The position numbers and the translations under genes are program-made. A DNA stretch of 64,000 nucleotides from Rubrobacter indicoceani (GTDB lineage Bacteria; Actinomycetota; Rubrobacteria; Rubrobacterales; Rubrobacteraceae), in NCBI RefSeq assembly GCF_003568865.1, contig NZ_CP031115.1, forward strand, positions 1,550,001 to 1,614,000, read 5' to 3'. This document shows, piece by piece, positions 34,912 to 45,277 of this stretch (its first letter is position 1; every line of letters begins with the position of its first letter). Below the pieces are notes generated by a model. That model had not been told where the DNA came from. It did not search any database and was given only the letters and a program-made list of their open reading frames with translations.

Positions 34912-36365
34912 GAGTTACCTCCGAGGAGCGCGACTATCGTTTGTACTGCGGGCTGCTGAACGCCGATAAGGAGCGCGGGGAAGAACCCGAGTATAAGCAG
35001 CAGCAAAGAGAGCGGCACTATCGCGGCCATCTCGGTCGGGCTGGCGTCCTTGATGCCCTCGTAGGCCGGGTTGGTTATGGGGCCGTAGATCACGTTCCGC
35101 ATCATGTACAGAAAGTAGATCGCGCCGAGCAGCACCCCGAGCGCGGCTACGAAGCCCTGCACCGGGTAGGCTTCGTAGCCGCCCATTATCGTCATGAACT
35201 CCGAGACAAAGACCGCAAAGCCCGGCAGACCCATGGCGGCAAGCCCCCCGACCGCGAACAGCCCGGCGGCCCACGGCATACGACCGATAAGCCCGCCGAG
35301 TTCCGAGATCTTCCGCGTCCCGGTCCGCGCCGCGAAGATGCCGACGATGATGAAGAGAAGCGACGAGTAGATACCGTGTGTAACCTGCTGCAGAACCGCC
35401 CCGTTCAGCCCGACCGCGTTCCCCGCCCCGATGCCGAGCAGGATAAACCCGAGCGTCCCGATAGACGAGTACGCGATAAGCGATTTCAGGTCCGTCTGAA
35501 GGAAAGCGGCAAAGCCGCCGTAGATCACGTTTACGGCGCCGAGCGCGGCGATGTACGGCAGGTACGGCGCGACGCCCTCCGGTAAAAGCGGCAGCGCGAC
35601 CTTCAGGAGGCCGATCGTCCCGAGCTTCGGCAGGATGCCCGAGAGCAGCACGTTCGTCGAGGTCGGGCTCGAGGTGTACACGTCCATCAGCCAGCCGTGC
35701 AGCGGCACCGCCGGGACCTTGACGAGCAGCCCGAGGAGTATCGGGGCGGCGATGGCGATCTGCGCGGTCGTCGAGAGCCCCGCGCCGCCTTCGAGGCCGG
35801 AGATGGAGAACGTGCCGCCGAGGATGCCGAGCGCAAGGAAGCCCGCGAGCATCGTCGTGGAGCCGAGAAAGGTAAAGATAAAGAACTTCAGCGCGGCGGG
35901 TCGGCGGTTCTCGTCGCCCCAGATACCGACCATCAGGTACATCGGGATCAGCGTCAGCTCAAAGAAGATGTAGAAAAGCACAAGGTCCTGAGACGCGAAC
36001 ACGCCGTTCATCCCGACCTGGGCGACGAAAAGAAGCACGAAATACTGCTTGAGGTTGGTCGTGATCTGCCACGAAGCCAGAACCGCTACAAACGCGAGCA
36101 GAGCCGTGAGAAGGAACATCCCGAACCCGAGGCCGTCCATCCCGACGCGGTATCCGATGCCGAGAGAAGAGATCCAGCCAGCGTCCTGCGAGAGCGGCGC
36201 GGCCCCGAGGTTGTCTCCGAAAGCGAAGTAGATGTAGAGCGAGAGCAAGAGCGGCACGGCCGCCACGCCGAGCGCGGCACGCCGGATGGTCGTGTCGTCG
36301 GCGGGCAGCAGGGCGACAAGGAGCGCACCGAGCAGCGGTATGAAGATGGTTATCGTCGTGATCAC
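34908..36365 (-). CDS. nuoM: NADH-quinone oxidoreductase subunit M
   Basis: The 485-aa proton-pumping membrane subunit shows the key Glu in LFYIFFELTLIPMYLMVGIWG and the loop LPTKVPAVPLHGWLMDVYTSS-like region (VKVPAVPLHGWLMDVYTSSP), plus SLIAYSSIGTLGFILLG. It overlaps nuoL and nuoN by 4 bases each. Confidence 0.95.
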   Translation of the reverse strand: MITTITIFIPLLGALLVALLPADDTTIRRAALGVAAVPLLLSLYIYFAFGDNLGAAPLSQDAGWISSLGIGYRVGMDGLGFGMFLLTALLAFVAVLASWQITTNLKQYFVLLFVAQVGMNGVFASQDLVLFYIFFELTLIPMYLMVGIWGDENRRPAALKFFIFTFLGSTTMLAGFLALGILGGTFSISGLEGGAGLSTTAQIAIAAPILLGLLVKVPAVPLHGWLMDVYTSSPTSTNVLLSGILPKLGTIGLLKVALPLLPEGVAPYLPYIAALGAVNVIYGGFAAFLQTDLKSLIAYSSIGTLGFILLGIGAGNAVGLNGAVLQQVTHGIYSSLLFIIVGIFAARTGTRKISELGGLIGRMPWAAGLFAVGGLAAMGLPGFAVFVSEFMTIMGGYEAYPVQGFVAALGVLLGAIYFLYMMRNVIYGPITNPAYEGIKDASPTEMAAIVPLSLLLLILGFFPALLIGVQQPAVQTIVALLGGNS

Positions 36366-38347
36366 AGCCGACCCCCAACCGCTATGGTGCCGACCGTTAT
36401 CAAGGCGAGTATGACCGCCCCGATGGCCACGTACTGTGCGCCGCTTGCAACCGCCCCGACAACGATCCCGATTATAAGAACGCCGCCGAGAATATACAGG
36501 ACGTAGTTCTGAACCCCGCCTGTCTGCGTTCTGCCGAGCAACCCGCCGAGACCCGAAGCTCCGCGCCCGACGCCCTCCGAACCGCCCCGAACGACCACGC
36601 GGTCAAAGTTCTTCACGAACCGCCCGATTGCAAACGCCGGACGCACGAACAGGCGGTCGTAGAGTTCATCGAAGTACCAGCCGTTCAGAAAAAAGTCGTG
36701 CGCGCCGGGGAACCGTCGTCCGAGCGACCTGGCGATGCCCGGCCTCGCCACGACGAGCAGATAAGCCGTCGCTATTCCGGCGAAGGCGAGGGCGATAGTC
36801 AGAAGCGCAAGCGGCCAGCCGAACGAATGAGGTTCGAGCGCAAGGGTATTCTCCGCGAACGCGCTCGGCTGCACGAGCCTGTCCCAGAAATCCGGTACGG
36901 GGATGCCGCTCCCCTGCGGTATGCCGACCCAGCCGGACGAGACGGACAAGACCGCGAGTATGATCATCGGCACCGTCATTATCCCCGGCACTTCGCGGGC
37001 GTTCCGGGCCTCCTCGCTCTTCGGCTCCCCGAAGAAACACAGGAAAAGCCCCCGGAACATGTAGAACGCCGTCATGAACACGGTGGAGATGGCGAAGAAG
37101 AACAGCAGCGCGTTCCCGCTGTAGAGGGTTTCGGCGATGATGGCATCCTTCGACCAGAACCCGGCGAACGGGAAAATACCGGCCAGCGAGAACGAGGCGA
37201 TGACTATCGACCAGAACGTTATCGGCATGCGCCGCCTGAGACCGCCCATCTTCTGCATGCTGTACGTCCCGACGGCGTAGCCAAGCGCCCCCGCCATAAG
37301 GAAAAGCAGCGACTTGAAGAAGGCGTGGTTGTAGATGTGAAAAAGCGCCGCCGAGTATGCCCCGACGCCGAGGCCGAGCGTAACGTAGCCGAGCTGCGAA
37401 ATGGTCGAGTAAGCGATGATGTACTTGATATCCTTCTGGACCATCGCCATCGTCGCGGCCATAAACGCCGTGAACCCGCCGATGAACGCCGCCGTAGCCA
37501 TAGCAGTCGGGCTTTGCACAAAGATGTCGTAGGTGCGGGAGAAAAGGTAGACGCCCGAGAGGATCATCGCCGCGGCGTGGATCAGCGCGGAGAGTGGCGT
37601 CGGCCCCTGCATCGCGTTCTTGAGCCATACGTGAAGCGGCAGCTGCGCGCTCTTGCCCGTGACGCCGAGAAAGATAAAGAGCAGCGCGACGGTGAGCGTG
37701 TTCTGCTCGATAAACCCGGCCTGTGCGGCCTGGGAGATACCGTCGAAGCTTGTCGTTCCGGTTCCGCGCCAGAGGATGATTATCCCGATCAGCAAAGCGG
37801 CGTCCGCGACGCGGTTGACGATAAACGCCTTCTGGGCGGCGTAGGTCGCCTCGTTTTTCTCGAAGTAGAAGCCGTGGATAAGGTACGAAGTCGCCCCGAC
37901 AAGCTCCCAGAAAAAGTACGCCTGGATAAAGTTCGTGGAGACGACGAGGGCGAGCATCGAGCCGGAGAAGATGGTCGCGACGGCGTAGTACCACGCAAAA
38001 CGCGGGTGTCCCTCCATGTAGCCACCGGAGAAAAGCTGCACCATCAGGCTCACGACGCAGACGATGATGAGCATGATAGCCGCCCACGCGTCCACGAAGA
38101 TCCCGAACGAGAACGACCCGCCCGGCCCGAGGTCCACCCAGTTCACCGAGAACTCGATGGGCGTCCCGGTCGAGGCGACCGTGTAGAGCGCGAACACGGA
38201 GAAAACAAGCGAGAAAACGATCCCGAAGACCGAGACGAACTGCGCGTTCTCCTTGAGTATGCGCCCGAACACAACGAGCAGGAAAAACACGATAAACGGT
38301 ATGGCGGGGATCGCCGTGATGATTAGCTGCTGGCCTACGGATGTCAT
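36362..38347 (-). CDS. nuoL: NADH-quinone oxidoreductase subunit L
   Basis: The 661-aa distal pump subunit has the conserved FFWELVGATSYLIHGFYFEK, AQLPLHVWLKNAMQGPTPLSA and IIAYSTISQLGYV segments and a C-terminal extension that forms the lateral helix and last span. It starts 12 bases after nuoK and overlaps nuoM. Confidence 0.96.
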   Translation of the reverse strand: MTSVGQQLIITAIPAIPFIVFFLLVVFGRILKENAQFVSVFGIVFSLVFSVFALYTVASTGTPIEFSVNWVDLGPGGSFSFGIFVDAWAAIMLIIVCVVSLMVQLFSGGYMEGHPRFAWYYAVATIFSGSMLALVVSTNFIQAYFFWELVGATSYLIHGFYFEKNEATYAAQKAFIVNRVADAALLIGIIILWRGTGTTSFDGISQAAQAGFIEQNTLTVALLFIFLGVTGKSAQLPLHVWLKNAMQGPTPLSALIHAAAMILSGVYLFSRTYDIFVQSPTAMATAAFIGGFTAFMAATMAMVQKDIKYIIAYSTISQLGYVTLGLGVGAYSAALFHIYNHAFFKSLLFLMAGALGYAVGTYSMQKMGGLRRRMPITFWSIVIASFSLAGIFPFAGFWSKDAIIAETLYSGNALLFFFAISTVFMTAFYMFRGLFLCFFGEPKSEEARNAREVPGIMTVPMIILAVLSVSSGWVGIPQGSGIPVPDFWDRLVQPSAFAENTLALEPHSFGWPLALLTIALAFAGIATAYLLVVARPGIARSLGRRFPGAHDFFLNGWYFDELYDRLFVRPAFAIGRFVKNFDRVVVRGGSEGVGRGASGLGGLLGRTQTGGVQNYVLYILGGVLIIGIVVGAVASGAQYVAIGAVILALITVGTIAVGGRL

Positions 38348-38359
38348 CTGCTCGCCCCT

Positions 38360-38698
38360 CTAGCCCTTCATGGAGTTGACTTCGTCTACGTTGACCGTCC
38401 GCCGCGTACGGAAGACCGCGAGCACTATAGCAAGTCCTACGGCGACTTCCGCCGCAGCTATAGCTACGACGATCACCGCGTAGTTCGCCCCGACCCCGTT
38501 TGCGGCCGGCAGGAAGTCCGAGAACGCAACAAGGGTAAGGTTCACGGCGTTTATCATGATCTCGACGCACATGAACATCACGACGGCGTTGCGGCGGATG
38601 ATCGCACCCCACGCCCCGACGGCGAACATCACGGCCGCGACGACAAGGTACGCTTCAAGCGGAAGGGGGGAGTTCAACGTCTCAAGAGCGGCGTTCAC
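38360..38698 (-). CDS. nuoK: NADH-quinone oxidoreductase subunit K
   Basis: The 112-aa subunit has three spans with the membrane Glu residues of complex I (VMFMCVEIMINAVNL and AAAEVAVGLAIVLAVFR). Start and stop are tightly packed: it overlaps nuoJ by 4 bases. Confidence 0.95.
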   Translation of the reverse strand: MNAALETLNSPLPLEAYLVVAAVMFAVGAWGAIIRRNAVVMFMCVEIMINAVNLTLVAFSDFLPAANGVGANYAVIVVAIAAAEVAVGLAIVLAVFRTRRTVNVDEVNSMKG

Positions 38699-39261
38699 GA
38701 GCCACCCCCGATGTTCTGCGGCTGCTGGCCGTCCGGCCTCGTATCCTCACCCTCGCCGGGCTTGCGGCGGCTGATGATTATCGCGGCGACCATCGCCACG
38801 AGCAGAAGCACCGCAACGACCTCGAAGAGCAGAACAAAGATACCGGTACCCGGCGCGACGCCGAGCAGGGCAAGGGAGAAGTCCTCGACGTTGCGGTTTC
38901 CCTGTCCGGCGGCCACGTCGCCCCAGTCTTCGGCGACCAGCACGACCGACAGAAGGCCCCCCACCCCGAGGGCGATCAGAAGCCCCGCCCAGATCTGACG
39001 GTTCATGATCGTCGAGAACCGCCTGGCCTGTGGTCTCTGGGTGAACATGATGCCGAAGAGGATCACGACCGTAACCGCCCCGACATACACCAGCACCTGA
39101 AACGCCGCCAGAACCGGCGCGCCGAGCATGACAAAGAAACCCGCTACCGCAAGGAATGACCCGCTCATGAACAGCGCCGAATGCACGACGTTCCGGCTCA
39201 GGACGGTGCCCAGTGCGGAGACCAGCATCATCCCCGCAAGGAACCCGAAGACGACCGTCAA
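38695..39261 (-). CDS. nuoJ: NADH-quinone oxidoreductase subunit J
   Basis: The 188-aa membrane subunit has five predicted spans and the family segment FQVLVYVGAVTVVILFGIMFTQ. It overlaps nuoI and nuoK by 4 bases each. Confidence 0.93.
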   Translation of the reverse strand: MTVVFGFLAGMMLVSALGTVLSRNVVHSALFMSGSFLAVAGFFVMLGAPVLAAFQVLVYVGAVTVVILFGIMFTQRPQARRFSTIMNRQIWAGLLIALGVGGLLSVVLVAEDWGDVAAGQGNRNVEDFSLALLGVAPGTGIFVLLFEVVAVLLLVAMVAAIIISRRKPGEGEDTRPDGQQPQNIGGGS

Positions 39262-39836
39262 GAGCCCTCCCCGTTGCCGGTGGCCTCCCTCACGGCCTTT
39301 TTCGGGGCGCGCTTGGGCTTTTCTCCCCCGACCTCGGTGTCTTCGGCGGCCTTGCCTGTGGCGCCCTTGCCTCTAGCGGCCTTGCCCGTGGCGGCCTTCT
39401 TGTTTTTCGGGGGCTGCGGGTCGAGGGTCGGGTCTACCGGACGTTCCCCGAACTGCCGGGCAAGCTCCAGTCGATTGTAGGCCTGAGCCTCGAACTCCTC
39501 GGTGTGATAGATGCAGTTCACCGGGCATACCTCGACGCAGAGCGAGCAGTACATGCACCGCGAATCGTCTATCACGAACCCGACCGCAAACGGTTTGGGC
39601 TTGCCCGAGCCGTCGAAGTCGCGCTTGGTCTGGTCTATCGAGATGCAGTGGTCCGGGCAGACGCGCATGCACTGCAGGCAGGCGATGCAGCGGTCCATAT
39701 CCACCGTCAGCATCCCGCGCGTCCGGTCGGGGAGGTCGCGTTTGAACTCCGGGTACTGGCGGGTGATCTTCGGCTTGAAGAGGTTTCTGAGCGTTATGCT
39801 CATCCCCTTCAAAATCCCCTGTCCTACCTGCGGCAT
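39258..39836 (-). CDS. nuoI: NADH-quinone oxidoreductase subunit I with basic C-terminal tail
   Basis: NuoI carries clusters N6a and N6b: Cys50-53-56-60 (CIACLQCMRVCP) and Cys94-97-100-104 (CMYCSLCVEVCP) in a ferredoxin-like fold. After about residue 145 comes a Lys/Ala/Gly-rich tail with repeated KAA(R)GKGATGKAA that the usual subunit lacks. The start MPQVGQGILKGMSITLRNLF matches the family. It lies between nuoH and nuoJ; nuoG is absent between nuoD and nuoH. Confidence 0.95.
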   Translation of the reverse strand: MPQVGQGILKGMSITLRNLFKPKITRQYPEFKRDLPDRTRGMLTVDMDRCIACLQCMRVCPDHCISIDQTKRDFDGSGKPKPFAVGFVIDDSRCMYCSLCVEVCPVNCIYHTEEFEAQAYNRLELARQFGERPVDPTLDPQPPKNKKAATGKAARGKGATGKAAEDTEVGGEKPKRAPKKAVREATGNGEGS

Positions 39837-39858
39837 AAAATTCCTCCAGCGTTTCTAG

Positions 39859-40869
39859 TTAGAAGACGAGCATCGCCCCGGCGGTAACGACCAGCCAGAC
39901 GATGGTGAGCGGGGTAAGGACTTTCCAGCCGAGATCCATAAGCTGATCCATCCGGAGGCGCGGTATAGACCATCTGATCCACTGGAAAGTGAAGATCACG
40001 ACCGAGGTCTTTATAGCGAACCAGATCCAGTTGAACTGCCCGAGGTCCAGAAACGCGATCGGCGGCTGCCAGCCCCCGAGAAAGAGCGTCGTCGTCATCG
40101 CGCTCATGAGCGCCATCCCGGCGAACTCGGCGGCCTGGATCAAAGCCCACGTCATCCCGGAGTACTCGATCATGTACCCGCCGACGATCTCACTCTCCCC
40201 CTCCGGCAGGTCAAACGGAACCCTTTTCGTCTCCGCAAGCCCCGCGATGTAGAAGGTTATGAACATCGGCAGTTGCGGCAGCAGATACCAGTTCCAGAAC
40301 CCGCCCCCCTGAGCGTTCACCACGTCAACAAGCGAGAGGCTCCCCGTCAGCATCACGACCCCGAGCAAACTCAGGATCAGCGGAACTTCATAGGAGATCA
40401 TCTGCGCCGCCCCGCGCAGGGCGCCGAGGAGCGAGAAGTTCGACCGGCTCCCGTAGCCGGCCATGATCACCCCGAGCGCCCCGACCGACGTGATCGCCAC
40501 GAAGAACAGGATCGCCACGTTGATGTTCGCGACGACCGTCTCCGGCGCAAACGGAATCACCATCCACACCACCGCTACAGGCAAAAGCATCGCGATGGGT
40601 GCGGCGAGGAAGATCCACATATCCGCCCGCCCCGGCGCGGTGTTCTCTTTCGTCAGGAGCTTTATAACGTCCGCGAGCGGCTGCAGAAGCCCCCTCGGCC
40701 CGACCCGGTTCGGCCCGAACCGGAGCTGGAAATACCCGGCGACCTTCCGCTCGGCCATCACCAGCACGGCGGAGGAGCCGAGGACGAGGTTCAGGACCGC
40801 AAACGCTCCTATGATGAACCGCCAGGGTTCCTGGTTCAGAACGTTCAGGAACTCCACTACTTGTCCCAC
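39859..40869 (-). CDS. nuoH: NADH-quinone oxidoreductase subunit H
   Basis: The 336-aa membrane subunit that forms the quinone site has eight spans and the signatures [40 protein letters not shown] and [20 protein letters not shown]. It overlaps the end of nuoD by 13 bases and follows it directly because nuoE, nuoF and nuoG are absent. Confidence 0.96.
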   Translation of the reverse strand: MGQVVEFLNVLNQEPWRFIIGAFAVLNLVLGSSAVLVMAERKVAGYFQLRFGPNRVGPRGLLQPLADVIKLLTKENTAPGRADMWIFLAAPIAMLLPVAVVWMVIPFAPETVVANINVAILFFVAITSVGALGVIMAGYGSRSNFSLLGALRGAAQMISYEVPLILSLLGVVMLTGSLSLVDVVNAQGGGFWNWYLLPQLPMFITFYIAGLAETKRVPFDLPEGESEIVGGYMIEYSGMTWALIQAAEFAGMALMSAMTTTLFLGGWQPPIAFLDLGQFNWIWFAIKTSVVIFTFQWIRWSIPRLRMDQLMDLGWKVLTPLTIVWLVVTAGAMLVF

Positions 40870-42047
40870 CCCCCGCTGACCGGGTCTATCATCCCCATGA
40901 TCGGCATGATGTCCGGCAGGTAATGCCCCGGTATCACCTCCTGAAGAAGCATCATGTTCGCGAAGCTCGGGTCGCGGTAATGCACCCGGTAGGGCGAATC
41001 AGATCCGTCCGAGACGACATGCACCGCAAACTCCCCGCGCGGGCTTTCCACCCGCCCGAAACCATCGCCCTCCTTCGGCCTCAGACGCCGTCCCGTATCA
41101 CCGAGGACCGCCCCCTCGGGCATCTTCTCGATAACCTGCTTGATTATCTTGATGCTCTCGAAGACTTCCTTTATGCGCACCCGGAACGAGGCCGCAACGT
41201 CGCCCGCATCGTCCGTTATCACGTCGAAGTCGAGTTCGGGGTAGACGCTGTACGGGTAGTCCCGGCGCGAGTCGAAGCCGACGCCCGTCCCGCGAAGCGG
41301 CGGTCCCGTAACGCCTATTTCGACGGCCTGTTCCGGTGTCATCATCCCGACGCCTTTAGTGCGCGAGATATATATTTCGTTTCCGACGACAAGCTCCACG
41401 AGGTCGGCCTGAAAGCGTGCTCCGAGGCCGTCCACGTATTCGTAGATCTCCTCCAGAAGCCCCTCCGGCACGTCGGCCTTTACGCCGCCGATGCGGATGT
41501 AGTGGAACATCATCCGCGCACCGCAGATAGCCTCGAAGTAGCTCTGTATCTGCTCCCTTTCGCGGAACGCATACAGAATCGGCGTGAACGCACCAAGCTC
41601 CAGCATCAGGAAGCCGACCGACGGGATGTGGCTCGCAAGGCGCATCAACTCACTCACCAGCACGCGCAGGTACTCCGCTCGCGGCGGGATCTCCACATCG
41701 AGCAGATCCTCGACCGCGAGGCAGTAGCCGTGTTCGTTCATCATGCCCGCCAGATAGTCGAGGCGGTCGGTGAGCGGCACGATCTGCGGGTACATCCGGT
41801 TCTCCGCGATCTTTTCCTGGCAGCGGTGCAGGTAGCCCATCACGGGATCGCACCGGACAACGGTTTCTCCGTCGAGTTCCAGTATGAGCCGCAGGAGGCC
41901 GTGCATCGCCGGATGCTGCGGCCCCATGTTCATGTCCATCGCCTCGAGGCCGAACTCGTCGCGGATGTCGGGGTTGGCCAGGCGCGCGCTCACGCGACCG
42001 CTCAGCGTCGGTGCGCCCTCTCTGAGTTTTCTTTCTTCGCCCAGCAT
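40857..42047 (-). CDS. nuoD: NADH-quinone oxidoreductase subunit D
   Basis: The 49-kDa quinone-site subunit has [20 protein letters not shown], with the histidines near the quinone, and ends in the conserved [14 protein letters not shown]-type region with Arg/Asp residues. The ATG at 42047 ([13 protein letters not shown]) overlaps the nuoC stop (TGATG) and gives a 396-aa protein; the frame is open for 27 more codons, but these lie inside nuoC. Confidence 0.95.
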   Translation of the reverse strand: MLGEERKLREGAPTLSGRVSARLANPDIRDEFGLEAMDMNMGPQHPAMHGLLRLILELDGETVVRCDPVMGYLHRCQEKIAENRMYPQIVPLTDRLDYLAGMMNEHGYCLAVEDLLDVEIPPRAEYLRVLVSELMRLASHIPSVGFLMLELGAFTPILYAFREREQIQSYFEAICGARMMFHYIRIGGVKADVPEGLLEEIYEYVDGLGARFQADLVELVVGNEIYISRTKGVGMMTPEQAVEIGVTGPPLRGTGVGFDSRRDYPYSVYPELDFDVITDDAGDVAASFRVRIKEVFESIKIIKQVIEKMPEGAVLGDTGRRLRPKEGDGFGRVESPRGEFAVHVVSDGSDSPYRVHYRDPSFANMMLLQEVIPGHYLPDIMPIMGMIDPVSGGWDK

Positions 42048-42538
42048 CAGCGCAGCCCCTCGAAGGTTCTTTTGGTGTTGATCTCGAACTCCTTCAGAAG
42101 CGGATGGTGGTCGAAGTGGTCCTGCCACATAAACGTCCTTCTGAGATCCGGATGCCCCCGGAACGCAACCCCGAACATGTCGTAAGCCTCCCGCTCGTGC
42201 CAGTTCGCCGTCGGGTACACCCGCGTAACCGAATCTATTACCGGCTCCGTCCCCTCGATGCTCGTCCTGACCTTGACTATCCCGCCGCGCAGGTCCAGCA
42301 GCTCGTACGTCAGCCCGAACGAGCCTTTCAGATCAACGACCGTGATAAACGAGAGGTGCATGATGCCAAGATCCTCCCGCGCCGTCGTGAGCACGCTCCT
42401 GATGTCCCCCGGCCTGACCGTTACCCGCACCGAGTTCCCGGCGGTCTCGCCCTCTTCAAGGCCGTGACGGTTCCGGAAGCCGCTCAGATACCCGTCAAGC
42501 CGCTTTTTGAGATCACCCTCCGGCAGCTTCAAAGCCAT
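42047..42538 (-). CDS. nuoC: NADH-quinone oxidoreductase subunit C
   Basis: The 163-aa 30-kDa subunit has the family signature [20 protein letters not shown] followed by [20 protein letters not shown]. It is separate from nuoD, unlike the fused NuoCD of enterobacteria, and its stop overlaps the nuoD start. Confidence 0.95.
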   Translation of the reverse strand: MALKLPEGDLKKRLDGYLSGFRNRHGLEEGETAGNSVRVTVRPGDIRSVLTTAREDLGIMHLSFITVVDLKGSFGLTYELLDLRGGIVKVRTSIEGTEPVIDSVTRVYPTANWHEREAYDMFGVAFRGHPDLRRTFMWQDHFDHHPLLKEFEINTKRTFEGLR

Positions 42539-43458
42539 CAGGACTCACCCCCACCGTCCGACTCGTCCCCGGCGGTTTTCTCCTGCCGCTTCCTGACGCG
42601 GGTCGGCTTCTCTTCGGAATCTCCCCCGCCGTCCTTCGGCTTTTCAGCGGTCGCGGTCGCCGTACCGCCGCCGGATGCCTCCGGCTCGGCCTTTTCGGCG
42701 TCGGCTTTCTCCTTCGCCGCTTTCTTCTCGGCGGCAGCGGCGGCTTTTTTTGCCTTCTCTTCTTCCTTCAGTTTCTTCTGGACCTCGGGCGGGACCCATC
42801 CGGTGTCGGTCATCGACTCCGGCGGCAGGCCCGTGCGCTCGAAGGTGTAGGTACGCTTGAGTTGCGCGACGCCCTCGAAGCGTTCGGCGATGCCCTCGCT
42901 CATCCCGGTGTATTCGCGCTCCGGAAGGTACTCGTTTATCGTTCCGTCCTCGTTCACAAGCGCCGGACGCGGGCGGTTCCGTCCGACCTGCATGTCGCGC
43001 TCGACCTTTTTCTGCAAAGCCATGATCCCGAATATCAGAGCCTCCGGCCTCGGCGGACAACCCGGCACGTACACATCCACCGGAATAACCCTGTCCGCCC
43101 CCATCAGCACCGAGTAACCGTCGAGAAACGGCCCGCCCGAGATCGCACACGCCCCCATCGCGATCACCCACTTCGGCTCGGCCATCTGCTCGTAGAGGCG
43201 CGTCATACGCTCGGCCATCTTGGTCGAGACGGTGCCGGAGACGATCATCACATCCGCCTGACGCGGACTGCCCATAAACGGGCTGCTCCCGAAACGTTCA
43301 AGGTCGTTGTGGGCCATGCCCGTGCTCATCATCTCGATGGCGCAACAGGCAAGCCCGAACTGCAGGGGCCACAGGGAGTTCTTGCGCGCCCAGTTAAAGA
43401 CCTTGTCCGTCGAAGTCGTGATAACGTTCGGCTCGTCGAACTGCTGGATCAGACCCAC
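42538..43458 (-). CDS. nuoB: NADH-quinone oxidoreductase subunit B with long charged C-terminal tail
   Basis: NuoB holds cluster N2. Cys38-Cys39 ([10 protein letters not shown]), Cys104 (MGACAISGG) and Cys134 (VPGCPPRPE) are all present. The protein is 306 aa against about 160-200 usual: after residue 225 there is a helix-forming Glu/Lys/Ala stretch ([19 protein letters not shown]) and then a Gly/Glu/Arg-rich end. Its start overlaps nuoA by 10 bases. Confidence 0.95.
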   Translation of the reverse strand: MGLIQQFDEPNVITTSTDKVFNWARKNSLWPLQFGLACCAIEMMSTGMAHNDLERFGSSPFMGSPRQADVMIVSGTVSTKMAERMTRLYEQMAEPKWVIAMGACAISGGPFLDGYSVLMGADRVIPVDVYVPGCPPRPEALIFGIMALQKKVERDMQVGRNRPRPALVNEDGTINEYLPEREYTGMSEGIAERFEGVAQLKRTYTFERTGLPPESMTDTGWVPPEVQKKLKEEEKAKKAAAAAEKKAAKEKADAEKAEPEASGGGTATATAEKPKDGGGDSEEKPTRVRKRQEKTAGDESDGGGES

Positions 43459-43838
43459 TTAAGAGCCCCTTTCTTCCATTCGTAGATAAGGCCGACGGAC
43501 AGGATGACCACAAAGATAAGCATCTGCACAAACGCAAAGACCCCGAGGCCCCCGTAGACGACCGCCCACGGAAAGAGAAACAACGCCTCGATGTCGAAGA
43601 TAAGGAACGTCAGCGCAAACACGTAGTACCGAACAGGAAACGGCCGCCACGGGTCTGTAACCGCCGCTTCACCCGTCTCGTAGGTCTCCTGCTTTACCGC
43701 CGAACGTTTGCTCGGCGAAACAAGCCTTGCAAAAACAAGAACCGTTGCCCCGAAAGCCACCATGAGCAGCATAAAAGCCCCGATATAAAGGTAGCTCGCC
43801 TCGTACCCGAGACCCTGCTGAAAAAGAAGCCCCGTCAC
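43449..43838 (-). CDS. nuoA: NADH-quinone oxidoreductase subunit A
   Basis: The 129-aa, three-span subunit has [24 protein letters not shown] and the [13 protein letters not shown] segment typical of NuoA. The start is GTG at 43838, with AGAGG about 10 bases upstream. It is the first gene of the operon, and a good promoter precedes it. Confidence 0.95.
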   Translation of the reverse strand: MTGLLFQQGLGYEASYLYIGAFMLLMVAFGATVLVFARLVSPSKRSAVKQETYETGEAAVTDPWRPFPVRYYVFALTFLIFDIEALFLFPWAVVYGGLGVFAFVQMLIFVVILSVGLIYEWKKGALKWV

Positions 43839-43888
43839 CTCTGAAAAACCTCTTTTCTACTCCCTGCAACCGTGTGATCCCGATCAAA

Positions 43889-43917
43889 ATACTACCGACG
43901 CATGCGTGATCTTTCAA
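43889..43917 (-). promoter_or_regulatory. Promoter of the nuo operon
   Basis: TTGAAA (43912-43917), a 17-bp spacer and TAGTAT (43889-43894) on the minus strand lie about 50 bases before nuoA. The rest of the 162-base gap to the M20 peptidase gene shows nothing further. Confidence 0.7.
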
Positions 43918-44000
43918 GCTATAGCTAAATGTATCAAATAGTGATTAGCGCCGCTTGCGATACCGCTTACTCCGGCGGCCTCGCCGATTTACGGAGCTTC

Positions 44001-45185
44001 CTACTCGGCTCCGGCGTAGTCCCGCCTGGACGGGACGGAGCGACCGTTCAGGTCTTCTCCGGGCGGGTGGAGATGGTTCCGGCCCACGATCTTGACAAAC
44101 TCCACGAGCATCTTCCGGTACGCCTCGAGGGACTCGCTGACGATGTACTCGCTCGGCCCGTGGTGCCCGCCCCCGAGCGGTCCGAACTCCACGCCCGGTA
44201 TCCCCGCCCGCTGAAAGTAAACGATGTCCGACGCCCCGTGTCGCCCCACCCCGACCGGGTTGCCGTGGTAGTGGCGCGCCGCAACCTCCCGAAGCGCTTT
44301 AACGTAAGGGTTTCGGCGCGTTACGTACGTCGGCTCGACGGAGTGCAGGACCTCCACCTCGGCGGGCATCCCGATGCGGCGGATCTGACGCAGTATCTCC
44401 TCCGGCTTCTGTCCCGGCAGGTAGCGGATGTCGAGGTCGTAGGTTGCCCGGTCGGGGACGCGGTTTATCACGTCGCCGCCGATTATTCTTGCGAGGTTGA
44501 TGCTCGGGTACGGGAACAGCTCCGTGCGCTCCTTGGCGAACGCAAGCTCTTTGACCCGCCCGAAATGCTCGTAGGCCATGAGGATGGCATTCTGGCCGAG
44601 CCACGGCTGCGAACCGTGCGCGCTTTTTCCGGCGAGTGTAACCCGCACGTCCAGAACGCCCTTCGCCTGCGTCCCGATGTGGAAGTCCGTCGGCTCCCCG
44701 GTTATCAGCAGGTCCCCGACGTGGCCCTTGTTTACCAGGATCTCCGACCCCTTCGGCCCGTCGTACTCCCGCTCCTCGTCCGGCACGACGAGCAGTTCGA
44801 CCGTGGCATCGCACCCGGAGGTATGAAGGTCTAGAACGGCGTACATCATCGCCGCGAGCGCGCCCTTCATGTCGTAGACCCCGCGCCCGAGCAGCTCACC
44901 GTTCTCTTCGTAAGGCTCGAACTGGTACTCGTCCGCCGGGACCACGTCCGCGTGGCCGTGAAAAAGGATGCGCGGCTCCCCGGTGCCGACCTTCGCGACG
45001 AGAGAAACAAGTTCGCCGCCCGGCCCCGCCCCCGGATAGCGCATCGTCTCAAGACCGCGAGCCTCCAGCCAGCCGTGAATAAACTCCATCGCCGACTGCG
45101 CGGCCTGAGGCGTATACGAGCGGTAGCGGACCAGCCGCTTCGTCAGAGAAAGGACCTCTTCGTTTGTCTCCGCTCTAACTGCCAA
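44001..45185 (-). CDS. M20-family zinc peptidase / deacylase
   Basis: The 394-aa protein has the M20 metal-binding pattern: HGHADVVPAD (first His and Asp), LGRGVYDMKGALAAMM (bridging Asp), PDEEREYDGPKGS (catalytic Glu) and a distant His near GPLGGGHHGPSEY. A dimerisation lid lies between. The family includes ArgE, DapE and carboxypeptidase G2-like enzymes; the substrate cannot be fixed. It follows murA by 92 bases on the same strand and ends 162 bases before the nuo operon start. Confidence 0.85.
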   Translation of the reverse strand: MAVRAETNEEVLSLTKRLVRYRSYTPQAAQSAMEFIHGWLEARGLETMRYPGAGPGGELVSLVAKVGTGEPRILFHGHADVVPADEYQFEPYEENGELLGRGVYDMKGALAAMMYAVLDLHTSGCDATVELLVVPDEEREYDGPKGSEILVNKGHVGDLLITGEPTDFHIGTQAKGVLDVRVTLAGKSAHGSQPWLGQNAILMAYEHFGRVKELAFAKERTELFPYPSINLARIIGGDVINRVPDRATYDLDIRYLPGQKPEEILRQIRRIGMPAEVEVLHSVEPTYVTRRNPYVKALREVAARHYHGNPVGVGRHGASDIVYFQRAGIPGVEFGPLGGGHHGPSEYIVSESLEAYRKMLVEFVKIVGRNHLHPPGEDLNGRSVPSRRDYAGAE

Positions 45186-45277
45186 GATGCGTCCTCTGTT
45201 CGCCTTTCGTGGTGTTCGTGGGTCTGACCGTTATACGCTGGGCGAGCCCCGTCGGACGTGCGCTCCCCGCATCCGGC

